The notes under the pieces: generated by a model
Databases searched by the model: none
What the model was told of the DNA's origin: nothing
Seen by the model: only the letters and a program-made list of their open reading frames with translations
Translations under genes and position numbers: made by a program
Part shown: positions 7,239 through 12,681 of the stretch, piece after piece
Numbering within the stretch: position 1 is the first letter of the stretch
How the letters are laid out: each line of letters opens with the position of its first letter
Assembly: GCA_016932295.1 (NCBI GenBank)
Contig: JAFGDC010000127.1
Coordinates: forward strand, 1-12,681
Length of the DNA: 12,681 bases
Reading direction: 5' to 3'
Source of the DNA: a candidate division CSSED10-310 bacterium
GTDB lineage: Bacteria > CSSED10-310 > JAFGDC01

Positions 7239-9202
7239 GGTACGTCCTTTCTCATGGTTTCAATGCGTGTCATGCCTTTCAGCGCCATCTTGTTGTTCGG
7301 ATCGATACCGAGCATCCGCTGGAATTCGTCCCGGGCATCGTCGAGCCGGTTCTGTAACAGGCGGCACCAGGCGATGCCAGTCTGCGCCTCGAGATTGTTC
7401 TTGTCCAATTTCAGGGCATGGGCAAACGCCTGTTCGGCGCGAACAGCCTGGCTCCGGCCTATGGCGACCCACCCATGCAGCGACCATACTTCCGGCAGCG
7501 CTTCGCCTTCCTTGCCGGCGCGCCGCGCCCATTGTTCGGCATCGTCCCACGCATCCCGTGCCAATGCCACCCGCGCCATACCTTGCAACGCGTACAGGTT
7601 GTCGGGAGACAGTTCGAGCACTGACTGGAAGGCCCGTTCAGCCTCTTCGAAGGCGCCGGTGCCCAGTCGCGACCAGCCGAGGCCGCTGTAGACACGCCAG
7701 CGGTCACCCTCGTCGAGCTTGTCTATCCCGTCATGAACCAATGCCTCGAAACGAGCCAGGGCAGCCTTCAAATCGCCCGCGTAATACGCGTTCCAGGCGG
7801 CATTGTAGGCCTGGTAGCGAATCGACTTCAATTCGCTCATGCCGGTCAGGGCTACCGTGTAATAGGGATTGAGTTCCAGGGCACGCGCGAAATACGCCCG
7901 GGCCGATTCGAGCTTGCCTTCCTTCAGGTCGCACCATCCCAACCCGGTATAGAGATCGGTCCATTCCGGATAGGTTTCCAATTCGCGTAAAAAATACCCA
8001 CGGGCGCGGCCGAACTCACCCAGGTAGTAATGACACCAAGCCATGATGGAACCCGCATTGGTGCGCACAGTATACTCGGTGCCATCCGCGGCCCAACCCG
8101 ACTCCACCACCGGCGGCAGCTTGGCGGTCGCCTCGAAACGAGCTTCCAGCCGGGTGATCGCTCCTTGGTAATCGCCGGATTTGAATGCACAGAACGCCCG
8201 GCCTCGATGCAGGTCGAGATCGTCCGGCAGCCGTTCAAGGGCGCGGCTGAAGATGGTATCGGCCGAGATGAAATCACCGGCGCGATAATAACTCCACGCC
8301 AGCTCACCGTAGAGCCTCCAGAAGCTTCGAGTGGCATCGATCGTGTCCAGCAGATAATACACGCTTGGGTGGTAGGGGGAGAGTGACACTGCATTGGAGA
8401 ACTGCCCGAGGGCGCGCTGCTGATTGCCTTGCTGAAAGGAACACCAGGCCTGCCCATAAACCGCATCCGCATACTGTGCATTCACCGCCAAGGCCTGCTC
8501 GAAACGCGTCACGGCGCCGGTGTAGTCCTTTCCCGCATACATATTCCAGCCGATCATGGCGATCACGTCGGCCCACTCGGGATGCGCAACCGCAGCCTTT
8601 TCCAGGACCTTGATGCTATCCTGATGCCGTCCCAGTTGGTACAGCGAAAAACCCAACCCTTTCAAGGCGAATTCATTGTCTTTGTAGATGGCCAGAATCC
8701 TGTTGAAAGCTTTCTCCGCGGCCGTGTAATTCTGCAAGTAATAATAGCACCACCCCATCCCGCTGTGGACCTTCCATAACTCCTCGGCGGGCAGCCGGTT
8801 GGTGGTGTCCTCGAGGATCGACTGAAAAACCGCCAGCGCGTTCTGATAATCCTTGTTGTTGAACAGTTGCCATGCATTGTTGAAAGGAATGTACCGCCAC
8901 TTCTTGACCTCGGTCAGCCCCTTGCCGGCCCCGGCCAACTGCGGATCCATCTCCAGCGCCCGCGCGAATTCCCGTTCTGCCTGGTCATAACGACCCAACC
9001 AATAATAGCACCAGCCCAGGCCCTCCCGGGTGACAGCCTCCTCGCGCCCTCCCTCCAGTGCGCGTTCGAATTCACTGGCCGCCAGCTCATATTCCTGCTT
9101 TTTGAAGTGATCCCAACCCTTCTCGATCCCGGCCAGGACCGAGCGCTGACCGGTCACCAATGAAACTGTCAGGAACAGCACGCGTGTAAGGTTGAACTTC
9201 AT
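7235..9202 (-). CDS. Secreted tetratricopeptide-repeat (TPR) protein
   Basis: The 655-residue protein starts with a signal peptide (KFNLTR, then hydrophobic LFLTVSLVT; likely cleavage after SVLA at residue 24) and is otherwise a chain of TPR helices, so it is probably a periplasmic scaffold. Many repeats carry an unusual Trp-Cys in helix A: GWCYYWLGRY (63-72), GWCYYYLQNY (150-159), AWCSF (252-256), AWCHYYLG (388-395), GWCDL (422-426) and AWCRL (611-615). A block of about 110 residues occurs twice, about 360 residues apart. I chose the ATG at 9202 because GGAAGGA precedes it and the signal peptide follows directly. A GTG at 9253 with GAGGAG upstream would add 17 mostly charged residues and remains possible. 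It is the first gene of the operon. Assembly of the export machinery is a plausible role, but not shown. Confidence 0.85.
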   Translation of the reverse strand: MKFNLTRVLFLTVSLVTGQRSVLAGIEKGWDHFKKQEYELAASEFERALEGGREEAVTREGLGWCYYWLGRYDQAEREFARALEMDPQLAGAGKGLTEVKKWRYIPFNNAWQLFNNKDYQNALAVFQSILEDTTNRLPAEELWKVHSGMGWCYYYLQNYTAAEKAFNRILAIYKDNEFALKGLGFSLYQLGRHQDSIKVLEKAAVAHPEWADVIAMIGWNMYAGKDYTGAVTRFEQALAVNAQYADAVYGQAWCSFQQGNQQRALGQFSNAVSLSPYHPSVYYLLDTIDATRSFWRLYGELAWSYYRAGDFISADTIFSRALERLPDDLDLHRGRAFCAFKSGDYQGAITRLEARFEATAKLPPVVESGWAADGTEYTVRTNAGSIMAWCHYYLGEFGRARGYFLRELETYPEWTDLYTGLGWCDLKEGKLESARAYFARALELNPYYTVALTGMSELKSIRYQAYNAAWNAYYAGDLKAALARFEALVHDGIDKLDEGDRWRVYSGLGWSRLGTGAFEEAERAFQSVLELSPDNLYALQGMARVALARDAWDDAEQWARRAGKEGEALPEVWSLHGWVAIGRSQAVRAEQAFAHALKLDKNNLEAQTGIAWCRLLQNRLDDARDEFQRMLGIDPNNKMALKGMTRIETMRKDVP

Positions 9203-9400
9203 TGTTTCCTTCCATTCGCTGAATCGACTGTCTGTTTGTTTCTCTTCTTTCACCTTGATCTCCTCGATCTCAGGCCCCGATCAGAGGACTTCCGAGTATG
9301 TAATACACTTCCGGTCGAATCGCAAGTAATGGGGCTTTCCGAATCCACCGCGCGCGTTCTCCAGTGTGTGCCGCAGCAGCATCCATCAATGGTGCAGGGT

Positions 9401-9440
9401 AATAGCGGGATTATTATAGATTTACAATGAAACAATAGCG
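9401..9440. repeat. Direct repeat AATAGCG flanking the operon's candidate -10
   Basis: AATAGCG occurs at 9401-9407 and again at 9434-9440, start to start 33 bases, close to three helical turns, so both copies face the same side of the DNA. The candidate minus-strand -10 (9413-9418) lies between them. This is the layout of a paired operator site, but seven bases is short and chance is possible. Confidence 0.3.
9413..9418 (-). promoter_or_regulatory. Candidate -10 element for the minus-strand operon
   Basis: The minus strand reads a perfect TATAAT here, in an AT-rich patch about 210 bases before the TPR start. No good -35 lies 16-18 bases upstream; only sequences such as ACGCTA are found there. 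If real, it would need an activator or another sigma factor. Confidence 0.35.
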
Positions 9441-9460
9441 TTAGTGGGGAAATTGGGCTC

Positions 9461-9489
9461 TTCACAGCCATTCCGGTGACTGCTATGAT
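9461..9489 (+). promoter_or_regulatory. Sigma-70-type promoter with extended -10 for the propeller gene
   Basis: TTCACA (9461-9466, five of six consensus bases) and TATGAT (9484-9489, five of six) are separated by exactly 17 bases, and the -10 is preceded by TGC, an extended -10. It sits 48 bases before the ATG at 9538. This is the best promoter seen in the window. Confidence 0.7.
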
Positions 9490-9537
9490 CCCTCCGACTG
9501 AACTTCATACCGCTCATCGAGTCCTCGGCGGGTGATC

Positions 9538-11064
9538 ATGACCATACGTCGCATGCTCGCTACATCACTGGGAATTCTGTTACTGGTGCCGGTACTGGCA
9601 ACAGTCTTCAATTATAATCGGGAACTGGCCGCTATACTCGCCATTGAACGGCTGCTGTTCGCCGGCACGGCACTCCTGACCCTGCTGGCCGGCGCGGTGG
9701 CGACATTCACCACGGGACGTTTCTCCGCAACGCTGCGCGCGATCATGGCAATACTCGTGCCACCGCTTTTCTGCCTCGCGGCCGGCGTCAAGTTACCACT
9801 CGTCACCGCGATGATCCTGACCATGGTTATCCTCATCAACCATCTCCCACCGGTATTCCTCCGGCGCCTGACCCAAACCCGCGGCAGAGAGGTCGCTTCC
9901 GCCCTCCTGGTGCTGGCAGGATACCCGTTTCTCCTGGCTTCCTGCCCGGTCATCATCGGTCATGTGGCAGGGCACCTCATAGGTGGACCGAAATGGGCCG
10001 CACGCTTGAAAACCATAGCCAGGCTGGCGCTGCTGGCCGTGATCCTGCCCGGCATGGCCGCCGTCGCCGCTTTTTACAACCCGTCAACGCCGGAATCACC
10101 CGGCTCGCACTGCATTGCCAGGGGCAACTATTTCGACCTTGAAATCGATCCCGCCACCTGCCGGCTTTTCGCCTGCAACATCGGTCGCGACCGAATCGAA
10201 GCGTTCGATCTTCGGGACCTCCGCCTGCCACCCCTTCGTAAACACTTTCCCTGCACCACGGTTCAATACATCGCTCACGATCCGGAGGCGCGGAGACTCT
10301 TCCTCTATGACATCGACCCGGGACGGATCTTCACCATCGATTCAAACACCTTGAAAATCATCGATGTGAGAGAACTCGGTCCCGTGTATTCAGAAGGTTC
10401 CGCCATGCCGGTCTACGATCCCTCCTCGGGACTGGTGTACATCTCCGTGGAAGTGGGGGAAATAGCAGTTCTTGACCTCGTAACACATCAAGTGACAAAA
10501 CGGTTTCCCGGCCTGGGGAATCGCAACCTGGACCAGGAAATCGATGTGACAGACCGCCGGCTGTTCCTCAGTTATCCCTTCGGCAATCGTCACATCGCCG
10601 TGATCGATCTCGACACGCTCACCGAACTGCCATCCATCCCGCTTCCTCAATACGGTTCGCAGATCGCCCTGGATCCCCGCACGGATCTCCTCTACGTGCC
10701 GCTATCCCGCTCGCCGCGGCTGCTGGTCATCAACTGGCGCACCGGCCGGATCGAGGCGGAGAGACGTATCGACCGGTGGGTGAGAACCATTCAACTGGAT
10801 CTCCACAATCGGCTGATTTTCACCATCAGCTTCGTCACCTCCACGATCCGCGCCATCGATCTCGACGATGGCTCCTGCAAGGGTTCATGGCAGACGGGCC
10901 GCTGGCCGCGACGGCTGGCCCTGGACGAAACACGAGGCAAGGCGTACGTCGCCACCAAGATGGAAGGTCTCTGGGAGATCGATTACCGCGGCCTGCTGGC
11001 GAGCGGCGGCCTGGAAGCACCGGGAGCGGTCGGGGCGCACAGCATCACGGGCGCATTACCATAA
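9538..11064 (+). CDS. Multi-pass membrane protein with C-terminal beta-propeller (YVTN/NHL-like)
   Basis: The 508-residue protein has two parts. Residues 1-180 contain about six hydrophobic helices (near 8-24, 36-56, 66-84, 86-105, 120-145, 158-180). Residues about 195-485 repeat a short pattern of 'x-D-P-x-x-x-x-L-Y/F' followed by 'I-x-x-I/L-D-L/x-x-T': YFDLEIDPATCRLFAC, YIAHDPEARRLFLYD, PVYDPSSGLVYIS, IALDPRTDLLYVPL, IQLDLHNRLIFTI and LALDETRGKAYVAT. These are blades of a six- or seven-bladed propeller, usually a binding or scaffold domain. Which side of the membrane the propeller faces is uncertain. I prefer the ATG at 9538 (preceded by GGGTGA) over a GTG two codons earlier. It is divergent from the operon and may share control with it. 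No catalytic motif is seen. Confidence 0.75.
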   Translation: MTIRRMLATSLGILLLVPVLATVFNYNRELAAILAIERLLFAGTALLTLLAGAVATFTTGRFSATLRAIMAILVPPLFCLAAGVKLPLVTAMILTMVILINHLPPVFLRRLTQTRGREVASALLVLAGYPFLLASCPVIIGHVAGHLIGGPKWAARLKTIARLALLAVILPGMAAVAAFYNPSTPESPGSHCIARGNYFDLEIDPATCRLFACNIGRDRIEAFDLRDLRLPPLRKHFPCTTVQYIAHDPEARRLFLYDIDPGRIFTIDSNTLKIIDVRELGPVYSEGSAMPVYDPSSGLVYISVEVGEIAVLDLVTHQVTKRFPGLGNRNLDQEIDVTDRRLFLSYPFGNRHIAVIDLDTLTELPSIPLPQYGSQIALDPRTDLLYVPLSRSPRLLVINWRTGRIEAERRIDRWVRTIQLDLHNRLIFTISFVTSTIRAIDLDDGSCKGSWQTGRWPRRLALDETRGKAYVATKMEGLWEIDYRGLLASGGLEAPGAVGAHSITGALP

Positions 11065-11223
11065 CCGGCCGGATGAGCCGGATGCCCTACCGTTCTCGAC
11101 ACATTTGCCATTGTGTTTCCATCTGCCCGTAAGTGGTGCATCGTTCTTTTTTTACTCGCCCGGCAGGATCGGGGGAATATTTACGATGTGCGTGTATCAT
11201 TATGGTGAAGGAGGTGAGACCAG
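11065..11223. other. Gap between the propeller gene and the sigma-factor gene
   Basis: This 159-base gap holds no gene. A short CCGGC/GCCGG stem (about 11065-11082) lacks a following T-run, and the T-run at 11144-11153 lacks a convincing stem, so I do not call a terminator. A weak promoter candidate for the sigma gene is TTTACT (11151-11156) and GAATAT (11175-11180) with an 18-base spacer. Confidence 0.4.
11208..11217 (+). promoter_or_regulatory. Perfect Shine-Dalgarno of the ECF sigma gene
   Basis: AAGGAGGTGA is a ten-base match to the ideal ribosome site. The GGAGG core ends nine bases before GTG at 11224, which sets a GTG start for the sigma factor. Confidence 0.75.
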
Positions 11224-12681
11224 GTGGACCTGGCAAAGGTGATCGAAAAAGTACTGGATGGCGACAGGGAGGCTTTTACGAACATCGTCGAAGCGCGCCA
11301 GGGGAAAGTGTACCGCTTGTGCCTCAGCATGACGGGCAATACCTGGGAGGCTGAGGACCTGACCCAGGAAGTATTCATCCAGGCGTTCTTCAGCCTCTCC
11401 CAGTTGCGCGATCCCGGCAGATTCGATGCCTGGCTGCGGGCTATCACCATCAACCATTGCCGGCGTTGGTACAGAAGCCAACCGGCGCCAACACCCGAGA
11501 CCGCCTTGGAGAAACACCCCGCCCCCGCCGAGGATCACCGAAGCGGACTCTTGATTAATCGACTTCTGCGCGGCCTTCACCACTTGTCCCTCCAGCACCG
11601 GCTCATACTGGCGCTGCATTACCTGGAAGACCTTTCCTACGAGGAGACCGCGGCCTTTTTAAATATCCCGATGGGTACCGTCATGAGCCGCTTGCACCGC
11701 GCGAGGCGGGCATTGAAGGATATCGTCGTCGATCCCGACAAAGAATTGGAGATTTCCATGACTGACGAATATATGATGAAAGACGAGATTCAAGCTGAGA
11801 TCACCGTCCTGGCGAAGTTGCTCGGCACTGATGCCGCGGCTCCGGAGCGCCTTCGGATCATTTTGCGGCGGACGCCGGATCGTATCATGGAACTACTCGC
11901 GGACACCGGTGATGAGCTGCTCCTGGACCGACTGGCGCTGCTGCTGCCGCAACTCGGAGCGACGGTTGTCGATGCGCTGGTGAAAGGATATGCAGGAGCC
12001 GACCGGCGAGTAGCGGAACGATGCGCCCGAGTACTCACCGCCGCCATCGGACGGAAGCATCGACGATGGTTCAAGGGGGATGACCCGGAACTGGCCGGAC
12101 TCACCGTGTACCTGGTAATGGACCGCGTCCTGGCGTATCAACCGCCGCCGGTGGAATTGATCTTCAAACTGCTGTGCGCAGACACCGACGAACCTGCCGC
12201 CGCCCTCGTCACCAACCTATTTCTGTGTTTTGGTGATCCCGCCCGACATCTGCTCCTGAACCATTTCCGCTCGTGCGTTGCGCCACGCGACCTGCATGCC
12301 CATCCTGTCCTGTTGCATGCGCTGTGCAGGACCGGACGGTTCTTTACCGAGGAATTGCTTCACCTCTTTCAGCTCGGCGACCGGAAAGCCGCCCGCCTGG
12401 CATTGGCCGGTGCCGATGCGTTGGCGCGTTGCCTGGAGCGCGGCGCGGCAGCGGACACCACGCCTCTGAACCTGTCGTTTCAGCGCAGAACCAGGCTGAA
12501 ATGGCCCCCACTGACCCACCGGGAAATCGGTGCGGAAAGTATGAAAAAACTGACATACCACTGCCGGCTGTTGCTGGATTCACCCGTATCGGACCTGCGC
12601 GAGGCCGCGGCCAGGGTATCAGGACACCTGAAGGACGGTGACGCCCTGGACCGACTGGCTGAACTCGCCGGCGATCAGGAG
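11224..12681 (+). CDS. ECF-family RNA polymerase sigma factor with long helical-repeat C-terminal extension (3' end outside window)
   Basis: The frame starts at GTG 11224 and runs 486 codons to the window edge with no stop. Residues about 1-80 are sigma region 2: DREAFTNIVEARQGKVYRLC, then the core-binding DLTQEVF (45-51) and FDAWLRAITINHCRRWYR (67-84). Residues about 118-168 are region 4: LSLQHRLILALHYLEDLSYEE, then the helix-turn-helix FLNIPMGTVMSRLHRARRALKD. A usual ECF factor would end near residue 178. Here the frame continues into a Leu- and Ala-rich region of paired helices with no membrane segment in view, for example DRIMELLADTGDELLLDRLALL and DRRVAERCARVLTAAIG, resembling HEAT-type repeats. 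It may sense a signal or hold the sigma factor inactive. An ATG at 11758 with TTGGAG before it could start a separate protein. No classical anti-sigma gene follows within view. Confidence 0.85.
   Translation, partial: MDLAKVIEKVLDGDREAFTNIVEARQGKVYRLCLSMTGNTWEAEDLTQEVFIQAFFSLSQLRDPGRFDAWLRAITINHCRRWYRSQPAPTPETALEKHPAPAEDHRSGLLINRLLRGLHHLSLQHRLILALHYLEDLSYEETAAFLNIPMGTVMSRLHRARRALKDIVVDPDKELEISMTDEYMMKDEIQAEITVLAKLLGTDAAAPERLRIILRRTPDRIMELLADTGDELLLDRLALLLPQLGATVVDALVKGYAGADRRVAERCARVLTAAIGRKHRRWFKGDDPELAGLTVYLVMDRVLAYQPPPVELIFKLLCADTDEPAAALVTNLFLCFGDPARHLLLNHFRSCVAPRDLHAHPVLLHALCRTGRFFTEELLHLFQLGDRKAARLALAGADALARCLERGAAADTTPLNLSFQRRTRLKWPPLTHREIGAESMKKLTYHCRLLLDSPVSDLREAAARVSGHLKDGDALDRLAELAGDQE
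11746..11760 (+). promoter_or_regulatory. Possible internal ribosome site and ATG at the end of the sigma domain
   Basis: TTGGAG (11746-11751), six bases, then ATG (11758-11760), in the same frame as the sigma factor and exactly where a normal ECF factor would end (Met179). It could start translation of the helical-repeat part as its own protein. Confidence 0.35.

Larger units (their letters stand above)
9203..9537. promoter_or_regulatory. Divergent intergenic control region
   Basis: This 335-base stretch separates the minus-strand operon from the plus-strand propeller gene and holds no convincing gene. It contains a strong plus-strand promoter (9461-9489), a candidate minus-strand -10 (9413-9418), a direct repeat of AATAGCG, and the two possible TPR ribosome sites. 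Its middle (about 9401-9460) is more AT-rich than the surroundings, as expected for a regulatory region. A 73-codon frame on the minus strand (9471-9250) crosses it but lacks a good ribosome site. Confidence 0.7.

Noticed and set aside
9291..9340. Alternative minus-strand promoter (TTGCGA, 17 bases, TACATA)
   Set aside because: The -10 matches only about half of the consensus; weaker than the nearby TATAAT and not distinguishable from chance.
11065..11153. Possible terminator after the propeller gene (CCGGC/GCCGG stem; later T-run)
   Set aside because: The stem is only five base pairs and the T-run lies more than 60 bases away without a stem of its own.
1..12681. tRNA, rRNA, CRISPR array, insertion sequence or phage attachment site
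   Set aside because: Coding density leaves only two gaps over 100 bases, and neither shows cloverleaf, spaced-repeat or terminal-inverted-repeat structure; no transposase or integrase motifs are seen in the translated genes.

Overview
The window is GC-rich and densely coded, and comes from a Gram-negative (diderm) bacterium. The evidence for an outer membrane is a signal-peptide-bearing protein that reads like an outer-membrane beta-barrel and a secreted TPR protein. I cannot assign a lineage from the sequence alone; a proteobacterial, Desulfobacterota-like or related environmental bacterium would fit.

Layout. Positions 1-9202 hold one long minus-strand operon. In transcription order it encodes: a secreted TPR-repeat protein (9202-7235); a PqqD-like RRE protein (7238-6993); an ATP-grasp ligase with intact ATP/Mg motifs (6996-5920); a second ATP-grasp-like protein that has lost those motifs (5923-4841); a fold-type III PLP-dependent decarboxylase (4844-3453); a urea-transporter domain fused in frame to a sirtuin (3441-1567); an AlgE-like outer-membrane barrel (1543-53); and the first 18 codons of one more signal-peptide or membrane protein (56-1). 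Five junctions are 4-base ATGA stop/start overlaps, so translation is probably coupled. The urea-transporter/sirtuin gene is the only member with ordinary gaps on both sides (11 and 23 bases).

A divergent control region (9203-9537) separates this operon from a plus-strand gene for a membrane protein with a C-terminal beta-propeller (9538-11064), which has a strong extended -10 promoter. After a 159-base gap comes an ECF sigma factor (from 11224) that reads, without a stop, into a long alpha-helical-repeat-like region and off the right edge.

How the genes may work together (inference). A carrier-like RRE protein, an ATP-grasp ligase paired with a pseudo-ATP-grasp partner, and a LysA-family decarboxylase suggest that an amino acid is ligated to a carrier or peptide and then decarboxylated. 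This resembles the established BtrJ/BtrK logic in butirosin biosynthesis, although no acyl carrier protein is seen here. A urea-type channel tied to an NAD-dependent sirtuin, an outer-membrane barrel and a periplasmic TPR protein add transport, acyl-lysine or NAD chemistry, and envelope export or scaffolding. I do not recognise this gene set as a named system. The urea-transporter/sirtuin fusion and the active/inactive ATP-grasp pair are its most unusual parts.
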